Positions 35,180 through 44,082 of a DNA stretch of 64,000 nt are shown here, piece by piece. This stretch comes from Bacillota bacterium (GTDB taxonomy: Bacteria > Bacillota > UBA4882 > UBA8346): NCBI GenBank assembly GCA_029974635.1, contig JARKQY010000023.1, forward strand, positions 94,300 through 158,299. Reading direction: 5' to 3'. A program made the position numbers and the translations under genes. The notes under the pieces are model-generated. The model had not been told where the DNA came from. It was given only the letters and a program-made list of their open reading frames with translations, and ran no database searches. The stretch's first letter is position 1, and every line of letters begins with the position of its first letter.

Positions 35180-35247
35180 ATAGGGAGGGAATCCGGGACT
35201 TCTCATCGAATTCTTTTATCCTTACTATAATTTTTTGAGGTGTCGCG

Positions 35248-36093
35248 ATGCCTTCCCGAACCGGTAATACATTAAAAAAGCGTAAAACTGCGCCCTTCTT
35301 CCGCTGGCTGCTAATTTTCATCAAGTTTTTATTAAGTCCGTTGGTGTTGTTGATTGATTCCTTTCGGAACAAAGGGGCCGTCGACAAGATTTGGGTCTTT
35401 TCCTTTTTTTTATTTACCACCGTGGTGATGGTTTTGACTGGTTTCGGGATATTGGTAACCGAAGAACCGCTTTTGAAAACTTTGAAAATGATGGCGGAGG
35501 TTACCGAGAATAATGAAGTCCTGGCCGGCGATCTCCAACCCATGATCCGGATCATCAATAAGAATGCGTTGCAATATAAGGTGGATCCCAATCTGGTATT
35601 TGCCATGATCCGGACGGAAAGCAATTTTAATCCCAAGGCGGTATCCCGCGCCGGCGCAAAAGGGCTAATGCAAATTATGCCTGAAGTTTGGCGGGAATAT
35701 AGTGGTTCGACCTGTACGGGAATGCATAGCAATCAAATCGTCTGTCAAGCAGGTGAAAATTGCATTTTTGCTCCTGAAGGCAATATTCGAACCGGCACAA
35801 AATACTTTCAATCATTGTTGGTCAAATATGAAGGCAGGATTGACTTGGCTTTGGAGGCTTATAATGCCGGCATCTCCAATGTAAGGCCCGGAGTTGCCCC
35901 AAAATATCGCGAAACCCGGAATTATGTTCAAAATATTGTGGAATTTTGGAAAGAGATCCGTAAAGATACGCTGGATCAACAGTTGAAAATGTCAATGCGG
36001 TTACACTATGGATTAAAGTGGCTGTTCGGCGCCGCCTTCGCTTGCTGGTTGATTTTATTTTGGTGGGCCCGGCGCAAATTGTTTTTTAAATAA
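35248..36093 (+). CDS. Membrane-anchored lytic transglycosylase (SLT family)
   Basis: A 281-residue protein with a basic N-terminus, membrane helix(es) at about residues 20-35 and 50-70, an SLT domain at about 105-225, and a last helix at 252-272. Catalytic Glu lies in FAMIRTESNFNPKAVSRAGAKGLMQIMP (in pieces); NIRTGTKYFQSLLVKYEG and LALEAYNAGISNVRPG complete the family. A cysteine pair (TCTGMH, IVCQAGENC) sits in the loop. Such enzymes cut peptidoglycan strands. Being between yabP and yabQ suggests a role in spore cortex or engulfment. Confidence 0.9.
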   Translation: MPSRTGNTLKKRKTAPFFRWLLIFIKFLLSPLVLLIDSFRNKGAVDKIWVFSFFLFTTVVMVLTGFGILVTEEPLLKTLKMMAEVTENNEVLAGDLQPMIRIINKNALQYKVDPNLVFAMIRTESNFNPKAVSRAGAKGLMQIMPEVWREYSGSTCTGMHSNQIVCQAGENCIFAPEGNIRTGTKYFQSLLVKYEGRIDLALEAYNAGISNVRPGVAPKYRETRNYVQNIVEFWKEIRKDTLDQQLKMSMRLHYGLKWLFGAAFACWLILFWWARRKLFFK

Positions 36094-36127
36094 GAGCAAT
36101 ATAAGTAATTTTTCATCCGGGGCTAAA

Positions 36128-36562
36128 ATGGAAAACATAGACCACGCCAATATTCAGTTCAGTTCAATATTCATCGTTCTTATGGCCGGAATGATGCTGG
36201 GGGCCTTTTTTGATTTATACCGGGTATTCCGGGGGAAAATTATTGGCAAGAACGGCCGCCGCCGTAAGATTGTAAATTTTTGCGGCGATCTCTGTTTTTG
36301 GGGTTTGGCCTTGATTTTGATAACCCCGGTTTTATTCTGGGGTACCTGGCTGGAGTTGCGTTTTTATGTATGGTTATTAATCTTGGGGGGGTTCGGTTTA
36401 TACTATTGGATTTTTAGTCCGGTATTCATCCCGTTTTTCTTACATTGCTGGCGAATGGTCACCTGGATTCCGAAGAAGATCCGGCTTGCTGTTTGGCGTT
36501 TAAGGTTGTTTCTAAAAAAAATCTCCTGGAGGTGCTTTTCCCGGGTCACAAAATCGAAATGA
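36128..36562 (+). CDS. yabQ: YabQ-family spore cortex protein
   Basis: A 144-residue membrane protein with about four to five helices. FSSIFIVLMAGMMLGAFFDLYRVFRG is the conserved YabQ start, and VNFCGDLCFWGLALILITPVLFW follows. In Bacillus YabQ lies in the outer forespore membrane and is needed for cortex formation. The basic C-terminal tail (RLFLKKISWRCFSRVTKSK) is normal. divIC, the usual next gene, is not found; a two-way terminator follows. Confidence 0.9.
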   Translation: MENIDHANIQFSSIFIVLMAGMMLGAFFDLYRVFRGKIIGKNGRRRKIVNFCGDLCFWGLALILITPVLFWGTWLELRFYVWLLILGGFGLYYWIFSPVFIPFFLHCWRMVTWIPKKIRLAVWRLRLFLKKISWRCFSRVTKSK

Positions 36563-36572
36563 TGTTAAAAGT

Positions 36573-36605
36573 ATCATTGAGGAGGCAAAGTGCCTCCTCA
36601 ATGAT
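36573..36605. terminator. Bidirectional hairpin terminator
   Basis: Perfect 15-base arms (36573-36587, 36591-36605) with a three-base loop, between the convergent yabQ and CAP-domain genes. The U-run is weak on both sides. Confidence 0.7.
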
Positions 36606-36627
36606 TGTTTGCAGGCCTTACGCAACT

Positions 36628-37296
36628 TTAGTTGCCGATGAACATTTGAGTAAACATCTTACCGTAAGCGCCACCGGACACAATACCAATACCAACTTGA
36701 TTGTAAGCGGCATTCAGGATATTGGCGCGATGACCCGAACTGTTCATCAGATTTTGATGGGCGCTTTCCGTGGTGGCCGCTCCGGCAAGGTTTTCACCGG
36801 CGGTTTTATAAGTGACTCCGGCATTGCGCATCATATCGAAGGGTGAACCATACGTGGGGGAAGTGTGGCTAAAATAGTTTTTGGCGATCATATCCTGACT
36901 TTTTTGACGGGCTAGGGAGACCAGCGTCATATTTACGCCCAAAGGCCGCACTCCTTGTTTGGTCCGTTCCTGATTGACCAAATTCACCATTTTCGTTTCA
37001 TCTGCCGATAAGCCAGTAGTTGGAACGGTAGGGGACGCCGGCGGCGGGGTAGCTGCCGGCGGTTGCGGTGCCGGTGTCGGCTGTTTTACGACCGGAGCTG
37101 TTGGGGTAGTGGGCTGATAGTATTGGCCATATTTCACAACGATGGTACCGGGATTATAAAATCCATTACTTGATTTGGTGGAGTATTGATTCCCATAAAC
37201 ATAATAGGTGGTGTAACCGAAGGCGGGAACAATGCCGACTACCAATAAACTGAGAACTATCAATGCGACTAGCAACAAACGATTTACTGATTTCAT
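36628..37296 (-). CDS. Exported CAP-domain (SCP/YkwD) protein
   Basis: A 222-residue protein with a signal peptide (residues 1-27, cleavage near AFG), a segment with Tyr/Asn (YVYGNQYSTKSSNGFYNPG), a Pro/Thr-rich linker (about 60-95) and a CAP domain (about 98-222). CAP motifs: LVNQERTKQGVRPL, SQDMIAKNYFSHTSP, AGENLAGA and HRANILN with the conserved His residues. Domain family is shared by YkwD and the SafA-region spore coat protein CotF-type sets; enzyme activity is not established. Upstream are two notable palindromes (37427, 37634). Confidence 0.9.
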   Translation of the reverse strand: MKSVNRLLLVALIVLSLLVVGIVPAFGYTTYYVYGNQYSTKSSNGFYNPGTIVVKYGQYYQPTTPTAPVVKQPTPAPQPPAATPPPASPTVPTTGLSADETKMVNLVNQERTKQGVRPLGVNMTLVSLARQKSQDMIAKNYFSHTSPTYGSPFDMMRNAGVTYKTAGENLAGAATTESAHQNLMNSSGHRANILNAAYNQVGIGIVSGGAYGKMFTQMFIGN

Positions 37297-37426
37297 GTTT
37301 TAGTGCTCCTTTCGAAAATAGTATTTTTTCCTGAAAAAACCAAATTTTCTATCCCCCAACTTATTTGGCATGATATGAGTTCATTGTTAAAAGTTAAAAA
37401 CCTTTAGGTAAATATGAGTAGTAGAG

Positions 37427-37464
37427 GTAAAATTAACAAAATAGCAGAATTTTGTTAATTTTAC
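37427..37464. promoter_or_regulatory. 16-bp perfect AT-rich inverted repeat
   Basis: 37427-37442 and 37449-37464 are perfectly complementary with a six-base spacer (agcaga). It lies about 130 bases upstream of the CAP gene start and 240 bases before the small gene at 37702. It is not behind any gene, so an operator or DNA-structural site is more likely than a terminator. Confidence 0.5.
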
Positions 37465-37633
37465 AGGTTTGTGAGTAATCATGGAAATTGTATACAACCG
37501 ATTATGCCCGAGTAATGAAGAATCAGGATATATTCATTGTCCAAAAACCTATTCATTTGCTTATAATAAATTAAGCCTGATATTATTACATAGAATTTGT
37601 TGTAAACACCTTCTTAAAATACTTCTCCAACAT

Positions 37634-37651
37634 TATTGTTCTAGAACAATA
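37634..37651. promoter_or_regulatory. 18-bp perfect palindrome, operator-like
   Basis: TATTGTTCTAGAACAATA is its own complement. It ends 50 bases before the start of the small gene at 37702, a usual place for an operator. The regulator is unknown. Confidence 0.5.
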
Positions 37652-37701
37652 TGAACAATTAAGGAGTATCAGGTAATCTAGTCGATAGGAGTAATCGGGA
37701 A

Positions 37702-37899
37702 ATGGGTAAATTTGGAGATTGTCGGGATGACCGTTGTAGCAAAGAACGCAAAAAACATCATAAGCATCGTCAGCGTGAAGAAAGAGAATCAAGACGCGGT
37801 TGCTTCGAGGAGCTTTTTGAGGGTTGCGGAAGCGAGTCATTCATTATTTTTCTGATTCTGTTGTTGCTACTATTGTCTGGCGGAATGGATATCTGTTAA
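37702..37899 (+). CDS. Small Cys- and charge-rich membrane protein
   Basis: A 65-residue protein. Residues 1-45 are extremely charged (KERKKHHKHRQREERESRR) with four cysteines; residues 47-60 form one membrane helix (FIIFLILLLLLLSGG) and the end is DIC. No family is recognised for certain; the layout recalls small sporulation proteins such as the YjcZ type, which end in a Leu/Ile-rich helix. The site AGGAG lies about 10 bases upstream, and a palindrome lies at 37634. Followed by a terminator shared with the convergent phosphorylase gene. Confidence 0.65.
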   Translation: MGKFGDCRDDRCSKERKKHHKHRQREERESRRGCFEELFEGCGSESFIIFLILLLLLLSGGMDIC

Positions 37900-37928
37900 G
37901 AGTTATCCACCCTATCTTTCAAAATAAA

Positions 37929-37955
37929 AAAAGGCTGTTAGCTAACAGCCTTTTC
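37929..37955. terminator. Bidirectional terminator
   Basis: Perfect stem AAAAGGCTGTTA with TAACAGCCTTTT around a two-base loop (37941-37942). The left arm holds the stop codon of the minus-strand phosphorylase gene, so it overlaps coding sequence on that strand. Confidence 0.85.
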
Positions 37956-40346
37956 TTTGTCCTCTAAGAGGATTTCAATAAAATGCTTTTGATCCGGTTC
38001 CAGTAACTCTAGCGGGATGAATCCGGCGCTATCAATCGATACTCCGTTAACTAAAACTTGGATGCTGAAGTTGCTTGTTGGTTCGGTCCGGTTGCGGTGG
38101 AATGAAATATCTAACTCCCGGCCCCGGAAATAACGTTTGACTTTGAATTCCTGCCAGGCGGCGGGTACGTGGGGTTCGATCAGAAGTCCGTCAAATTGGG
38201 GGCGGATGCCTAAAATATATTGAGTTCCTGCGATATAAGCCCAGGCGGCGGTCCCGGTCAACCAGGAGTTCCGCCCCAAGCCGAATTGCGGATGTTCCTT
38301 ACCCAGGATGTTTTGGCAATAAACGTAGGGTTCCACCTCATGACGGTCCGGGATATTGTTTTTCAATACCGGCAGAATATTCCGGTAATTGTGGTACCCT
38401 GCTTCATTATGTCCTATCAATAGTTGGGCGATAATAAACCAGGGATTGGTATGAACGAAGATTCCGGCGTTTTCTTTGGCCCCCGGCGGGTAGGTGGTAA
38501 CCCCGCCGCGATCGTTACGGTAACCCTTGTAAGCAGGATAAAGCAAAACTAATCCAAATTCGGTGCCTAACAGATCAACAGCCTTTTTAATTGCGGTTTC
38601 AGCCCGTTCAGGGGTGGCAACTCCGGATAAAACCGACCAGGATTGGGGGTTTAAGTAGATTTGTTCCTCGGTTTCGGATGAATGGGAACCTACTTTTTTT
38701 CCTTCATCGTCAAAGGCTTGCAAATACCAGTGGCCGTCCCAGGCATAGTCATTAATGGCGTTCTTGGTTGCCGTATGTATCTGATTCATGGTATGCGCTA
38801 TTTCCAGCTGATTTAAATAGGTTGCCAATTCAGTCATTTGGACTAACACCCGGCAAAACAGCATGCCCGTCCAGACGGACTCAGCCCGGCCTTTGCCCCG
38901 ATCAAGGTTAAGGGCGTCATTCCAATCGGCAAAACCATTCAAGGGGAGCTGGTGCTCACCTAAATGGGTCGCCGTAAAATTAATCGCCTTGATTAGATGC
39001 TCCCATACCGTCCCTTGTTGATCGCTTTCCGCAAAAGTAATTTTTTGGTCAAGGAATCCGAAGTCTCCGGTCTCCTTTAAATATGCCATGGTGGCTTCGA
39101 TGAGCCAAAGATGATCATCGGAATACCAGTTGTACATTCCGCCTTGCGCCTCTCCCATGCTGCCTTCGCCGGTTAAAGGATAAAAAAGGTGATACGCATG
39201 ACCATCTTCGAACTGACATTGGAACAATTTGACCAATAATTCCCGGGCTTGTTCCGGGATGGCCTGTAAGACGCCCAGGATATCCTGGGCGCTGTCCCGC
39301 AAACCCATACCGCGGTCGATTCCCAGTTGATATAATGATACGAACCGGGACCAGTTGAAAGTAATTTTACATTGGTATGGGTTCCAGGTATTCAGCATCA
39401 AATTCAGTTCCGGATCAGGAGTTGTCACTTGAATGGAACGCAAATAATTCTGCCAATAATTTTTTAGTCCTTGAAAAAGCTGGTTAACTTCCTCCGGATG
39501 GAGCAGTTTTTTGATTTCCGTTTTAATGGCATCCTTTGTGGGTGTAACCCCTAATATATAAATGACCTCTTCGGTTGAACCGGGGGATAATTCCAATTGA
39601 TGGCATAATACGCCTGCGCCGTTGCCCCGATGCGCGATACTATTGGAACAAACTCCGTTATCCACCGCCACCGGATTGCTTAAGTCGCGATAGCGTCCAA
39701 CGAAGCTGTCCCTAACAGTTTCAAAAGAGTGAGGAGGACGGTCGCAAGTCATAAACGTATAATCCCAGGTTTTCATAAAGGCGTTCCAGAAGATGAAACC
39801 GTCTTCAAATTCGCCCTGGCCAATCTGCTGTACCCAGTCCACGTTTTGTTGGTCTTTAGCGGCGTCGAAGAAACAGAACTCCGCATAAGAAAATAAGGTA
39901 ATGAAACGTCTCCGGTTGCTGCGATTGTGAAGCTTGAGACGCCAAATCTCCATTTTCCGGCCCAAGGGTACAAAATAGTCGGTACTGGCGGCAATACAAT
40001 CTTTTTCAAGCCTGATACTGGTGTAACCCATTCCATGGCGGCATTCATAAAGATCATATCCGGCTTTGACAGGTTGCCAGGTGGCCGACCAAGCAGAACC
40101 GGTCTCGGTATCTTTAAGATAAATGTATCGGCCCGGTTGATCCTCTGGGATAGAGTTATACCGGTAACGGAGTACTCGTTTAAAACGGGGGTCGCGATCA
40201 AAGCTATAACCCCCGCCGGTGTTGGAGATGATTCCGCCGTAGACCCCGTCTCCCAAGTAATTAATCCAGGGAGTGGGGGTTTGCGGAACCGTAATAACGT
40301 ATTCTTGGGAGACAGGATCAAAAAAACCGTATTTGCCTTTTTCCAT
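37938..40346 (-). CDS. GH94 glycoside phosphorylase, copy 1
   Basis: An 802-residue cytoplasmic enzyme of the GH94 family, which splits beta-glucosides with phosphate to give a sugar 1-phosphate. N-terminal beta-sandwich (GYSFDRDPRFKRVLRYRYN, CRHGMGYTSI), a helical linker, and the (alpha/alpha)6 barrel with NTWNPYQCKITFNWSR, DRGMGLRDSAQDILG and the catalytic Asp in [23 protein letters not shown] and FVHTNPW are also typical. Length and motifs suit cellobiose or related beta-glucan phosphorylases; the sugar cannot be fixed by eye. Third gene of the unit GH94-lacI-GH94. Confidence 0.92.
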   Translation of the reverse strand: MEKGKYGFFDPVSQEYVITVPQTPTPWINYLGDGVYGGIISNTGGGYSFDRDPRFKRVLRYRYNSIPEDQPGRYIYLKDTETGSAWSATWQPVKAGYDLYECRHGMGYTSIRLEKDCIAASTDYFVPLGRKMEIWRLKLHNRSNRRRFITLFSYAEFCFFDAAKDQQNVDWVQQIGQGEFEDGFIFWNAFMKTWDYTFMTCDRPPHSFETVRDSFVGRYRDLSNPVAVDNGVCSNSIAHRGNGAGVLCHQLELSPGSTEEVIYILGVTPTKDAIKTEIKKLLHPEEVNQLFQGLKNYWQNYLRSIQVTTPDPELNLMLNTWNPYQCKITFNWSRFVSLYQLGIDRGMGLRDSAQDILGVLQAIPEQARELLVKLFQCQFEDGHAYHLFYPLTGEGSMGEAQGGMYNWYSDDHLWLIEATMAYLKETGDFGFLDQKITFAESDQQGTVWEHLIKAINFTATHLGEHQLPLNGFADWNDALNLDRGKGRAESVWTGMLFCRVLVQMTELATYLNQLEIAHTMNQIHTATKNAINDYAWDGHWYLQAFDDEGKKVGSHSSETEEQIYLNPQSWSVLSGVATPERAETAIKKAVDLLGTEFGLVLLYPAYKGYRNDRGGVTTYPPGAKENAGIFVHTNPWFIIAQLLIGHNEAGYHNYRNILPVLKNNIPDRHEVEPYVYCQNILGKEHPQFGLGRNSWLTGTAAWAYIAGTQYILGIRPQFDGLLIEPHVPAAWQEFKVKRYFRGRELDISFHRNRTEPTSNFSIQVLVNGVSIDSAGFIPLELLEPDQKHFIEILLEDKEKAVS

Positions 40347-40381
40347 TTAACTCTAACTCCCTTTCTTATGGGTCTTTTCCA

Positions 40382-41395
40382 CTATAAGATTCGGTTGCTG
40401 CGGACTACAAATTCCGTTTTCAAAGTGATGCCCGGGCTTTCGGAGCCGGTTTGAATGATGGATATAATCATTTTTCCCGCCAAATTCCCTTGTTCGTATG
40501 CCGGATTGTTGATGCTGGAGACGGATGGAAATAGCTTTTGGGTTAACGGTAGATTATCCCCCGCAACTACTTCGATGTCACGGGAAAGTACCAGACCGGC
40601 GTCTTCAATCGCCCTGATTACACCGTAAGCCATAGGGTCACTGGCGCAAAGGACCGCCGTAATTTCCGGGTTTTGTTCTTTCAATGTTTTAAATGCATGA
40701 TAACCTGATTCGAAAGTATAATCACCTTCCCGGACAAGATTGACGTTGTACTTCAGGTTGGACTCCTGTAAAGCAGTTTGATATCCATATAATAAATCAT
40801 CCTTGCCAATCATAAAAAAGCTGCGCGGCTTATTTACCAGCCCGATTTGACTATGGCCGCGTGAGACCAAGTGTCTGGCGGCGAGATAAGCTCCCGGAGC
40901 TACGTTAAGATCGGCGAAATTGGTTTTTTGACCTTCAAAACAGGTGCCTAAAGTGACATAATAAAAGTTTTTGAGGTTAAATTCATTGATGATCCTGTCA
41001 ACTCCACTGGCCGGGTAAAGGATGACACCATCAACGTTCCGGTGTTTCACCAGCCGGGAAATCTCGGTCAGGGCGTCTTTTTGATAAATAGGAGCCGAGA
41101 CGATTACTTCATAACCTTCCCGGGTCAGTTGATCATGGGCGCCCCGCAACTGTTCCATCATGTTGGGATCCTGAAATACAAAGCTTGAGCCATAGGGAAC
41201 CACGAACCCGATGGTGTTGGTCCGCTGCTTCTTTAAACTGGTGGCGATAGCGTTGGGATGATAATCCAATTCCCGGACTGCGGAAAGTACCCGGTTTTTG
41301 GTCTCCTCGGTGACTAAGTGCGATTCATTAAATACCCGGGAAACGGTTTTAGGGGATACCCCAGCCCGTTTTGCGACATCGTAAAGTGTTGCCAT
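40382..41395 (-). CDS. LacI-family transcriptional repressor
   Basis: A 337-residue repressor. The LacI HTH opens the protein: TLYDVAKRAGVSPKTVSRVFNESHLVTEETKNRV. The ligand domain follows with TIGFVVPYGSSF, DGVILYPASG and DPMAYGVIRAIEDAGL. I start at ATG 41395, so that TLYDV is next to the start, with AAAAGAG about ten bases upstream; ATG 41404 and 41437 are in frame. It lies between two GH94 genes and very probably controls them through the operator at 43886. Confidence 0.92.
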   Translation of the reverse strand: MATLYDVAKRAGVSPKTVSRVFNESHLVTEETKNRVLSAVRELDYHPNAIATSLKKQRTNTIGFVVPYGSSFVFQDPNMMEQLRGAHDQLTREGYEVIVSAPIYQKDALTEISRLVKHRNVDGVILYPASGVDRIINEFNLKNFYYVTLGTCFEGQKTNFADLNVAPGAYLAARHLVSRGHSQIGLVNKPRSFFMIGKDDLLYGYQTALQESNLKYNVNLVREGDYTFESGYHAFKTLKEQNPEITAVLCASDPMAYGVIRAIEDAGLVLSRDIEVVAGDNLPLTQKLFPSVSSINNPAYEQGNLAGKMIISIIQTGSESPGITLKTEFVVRSNRIL

Positions 41396-41424
41396 GGCAA
41401 TCATGCTCTTTTCTTTTAAATTCG

Positions 41425-43875
41425 TTATATGGTGCATTCTACTTCGATAACTCCATCAGGGTTGGGTGTATATTTACCAAAGGGTATCATGTTTCCGGCG
41501 ATTTCTTCGCCGTTGCAACGTAACCGGTAGTTTCCGGTACCTTGGTTGTTGATCCGGATCCGGTGATGAATACCACGAAAACGCCGGGTAACGGTAATCT
41601 CCTTGAATTCCGCCGGGAGGCAGGGGTTGATCCGTAAACCGTCGAAATCGGGTTGAACCCCGATGATATATTGAGTGATAGCTACCAGATTCCAGGCCGC
41701 GGTCCCGGTAAGCCAGGAATTCTTAGCTTGCCCGTGATGCCGGGCCTCATCACCGGCAATCATTTGGGAATAAACATAAGGTTCCATCCGGTGCAGTTCA
41801 CTGATCTCTTCCCGGTAAGCCGGAGCAATTTTCTGATAGTATTCAAATGCCCTGTCAGCCCGGTTTAGCATGGTTTCTCCAATCATTATCCAGGGGTTGT
41901 TATGGCAAAAAATACCTGCATTTTCCTTATAGCCGGGCGGATAGGATGTAATCTCGCCTAATTCGCGGTGATAAGACGTATAGGCCGGGTTTACCAACTT
42001 AATGCCATGGGCCGTATCCAGACGTTCTTTCACCGAATCCAGGGCTTTCGCCGCGTAACCATTTTCCAGGCCAATGCCGGCCATTACACAAAAACCCTGG
42101 GGTTCAATGAAGATTTGTCCCTCACTATTCTCTTGGCTGCCTACCTTCTTGCCGGCATCATCATAAGCCCGCAGAAACCATTCACCATCAAACCCGAAGC
42201 GAATCACAGCATCCCGGATTTGCGCAACTTCCTTTCGTATTCCGGCCGCTTCGGCCGCCAGTTCTAAGCGTTGACAGAGCTTGGCATACTCCGAAGCGAT
42301 AAATACAAACATGGCTGCGATAAAAACAGATTCCGCGGTTTTACCGTCTTTATTGGTACAGGTTTGGAAGGACTCATCCGGAGTATCGGAATAACAATTT
42401 AAGTTTAGGCAATCGTTCCAATCTGCCCGGCCAATCAACGGCAAACCGTGGGGTCCTAAATTTGCAGTAACATGTTTGATGGAACGGCGTAAATGCTCCA
42501 TCAGGGTGTCCGAAAGGGCGGGATCATTGTTGAAGGGGACTTTTTCGCGTAATATGTCATAGTCGCCGGTTTCTTTGATATAAGCCGTGGTTGCATAAAC
42601 CAGCCACAGCGGGTCGTCATTGAAACCGCTGCCGATATCGGTATTACCTTTTTTCGTCAGAGGTTGATACTGATGGTACGCACTGCCGTCGGGAAACTGA
42701 GTGGCGGCCAGGTCTAAAATCCGGGCTCTGGCCCGTTCCGGCACCATACTGACAAAGCCCAGCAGATCCTGGTTGGAATCCCGGAAACCGATACCGCGGC
42801 CGATTCCCGATTCAAAATACGAAGCGCTGCGGGAGAGATTGAAAGTTACCATGCATTGATAGGGGTTCCATATATTCACCATCCGGTTTAGCCGGGAGTC
42901 GCTTGACTGTAATTGATATGCGGATAATAGGTTGTGCCAGTATTCTTTTAGGCCGGACAATGCGTTATCAACTTGCTCCGGGGAATGGAAAGCGGCGATT
43001 AACTCTTTGGCCCCGGTTTTATTGATTATACCGGGCCGTTCCCATTTTTGTTCCGGAGGATTTTCAATATAACCCAGGATAAAGATTAGACTTTGAGTCG
43101 ATCCCGGTTGTAATTCCAGGTCAATGCGGTGCGAAGCAATGGGCGACCAGCCAGCGGCCACGGAATTATGGGATATGCCCGCAAATACCGTTTGCGGATT
43201 ATGGTAGCCGTTATAGGGGCCTAAAAAAAGCTCCCGGTCCGTATCAAATCCGTTTAAAGGGTGATTAACGCTATAAAAAGAGTAATGATTGCGGCGTTCG
43301 CGATATTCAGTCTTATGATAAACAACACTGCCGTCGATTTCCAGTTCGCCGGTGCTCAAATTGCGTTGAAAATTGGTCATGTCATCCAGAGCATTCCAGA
43401 AACAAAACTCAATACAGGAGTATAATTTAAAACGTTTAACCCGGGAACTATGATTGGTTAAAGTCACTTTATGTATTTCGCAATTGTGGTTCAAGGGGAT
43501 CAGGTAAGTGATATCCGCTTCGAGTTGATCTTTGGCGCCGCTGATTTTGGTATACCCCAATCCGTGCCGGCATTGGTAATGATCCAGTCCGGCTTGAACC
43601 GGCTGCCAGGTTGGCGACCATATATTAGCCCCCTCGTTGATATAGAAATACCGGCCGCCCGTATCAGTGGGGACGTTGTTGTAACGATAGCGGGTCAGGC
43701 GCCGCAGCCGGGCATCCTTGAAAAAGCAATATCCGCCGCCGGTGTTGGAGACCATGCCAAAAAAATCCTGGGTTCCCAAGTAATTTATCCAGGGAGCCGG
43801 GGTTTGCGGTGTAGTAATAACATACTCCTGAAAATTATCATCAAAATACCCAAATTTCAAAAAAGGACCCTCCAA
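41425..43875 (-). CDS. GH94 glycoside phosphorylase, copy 2 (cellobiose-phosphorylase-like)
   Basis: An 816-residue GH94 enzyme, the length of classic cellobiose phosphorylase. Motifs: [81 protein letters not shown] and the catalytic Asp in [22 protein letters not shown] and HNNPW follow. GFRDSNQD and [10 protein letters not shown] are nearer to known cellobiose phosphorylases than in copy 1. The two paralogues may differ in chain length or linkage. First gene of the operon, with ribosome site GGAGGG and the promoter at 43899-43927. Confidence 0.93.
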   Translation of the reverse strand: MEGPFLKFGYFDDNFQEYVITTPQTPAPWINYLGTQDFFGMVSNTGGGYCFFKDARLRRLTRYRYNNVPTDTGGRYFYINEGANIWSPTWQPVQAGLDHYQCRHGLGYTKISGAKDQLEADITYLIPLNHNCEIHKVTLTNHSSRVKRFKLYSCIEFCFWNALDDMTNFQRNLSTGELEIDGSVVYHKTEYRERRNHYSFYSVNHPLNGFDTDRELFLGPYNGYHNPQTVFAGISHNSVAAGWSPIASHRIDLELQPGSTQSLIFILGYIENPPEQKWERPGIINKTGAKELIAAFHSPEQVDNALSGLKEYWHNLLSAYQLQSSDSRLNRMVNIWNPYQCMVTFNLSRSASYFESGIGRGIGFRDSNQDLLGFVSMVPERARARILDLAATQFPDGSAYHQYQPLTKKGNTDIGSGFNDDPLWLVYATTAYIKETGDYDILREKVPFNNDPALSDTLMEHLRRSIKHVTANLGPHGLPLIGRADWNDCLNLNCYSDTPDESFQTCTNKDGKTAESVFIAAMFVFIASEYAKLCQRLELAAEAAGIRKEVAQIRDAVIRFGFDGEWFLRAYDDAGKKVGSQENSEGQIFIEPQGFCVMAGIGLENGYAAKALDSVKERLDTAHGIKLVNPAYTSYHRELGEITSYPPGYKENAGIFCHNNPWIMIGETMLNRADRAFEYYQKIAPAYREEISELHRMEPYVYSQMIAGDEARHHGQAKNSWLTGTAAWNLVAITQYIIGVQPDFDGLRINPCLPAEFKEITVTRRFRGIHHRIRINNQGTGNYRLRCNGEEIAGNMIPFGKYTPNPDGVIEVECTI

Positions 43876-43885
43876 ATCAAAAAAA

Positions 43886-43927
43886 TGTCATCGATGTCAT
43901 TATAATTTAGCCGTTAAATTTTGTCAA
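43886..43927 (-). promoter_or_regulatory. Consensus sigma-A promoter with overlapping LacI-type operator
   Basis: On the minus strand TTGACA (43922-43927) and TATAAT (43899-43904) are separated by exactly 17 bases, a full consensus. At 43886-43899 lies TGTCATCGATGTCA, a 14-base near-palindrome (12 of 14 positions) with the central CG typical of LacI-family operators. It covers the expected start of transcription, so binding would block initiation. The pairing with the LacI protein encoded downstream is inference. Confidence 0.8.
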
Positions 43928-44082
43928 TTAAAAAATTTCAACTTCTTTATGTGGAACCGCTAGTGTCTTTTTACGAATCACCAATGACCAGTAATGAATA
44001 ACTGTTTTTAGGATGACCCTGGCAGGAAAAGCAGAAAATTTAGGGAATTCACATATAAAATATAGTGATTAGGAACAACCCG

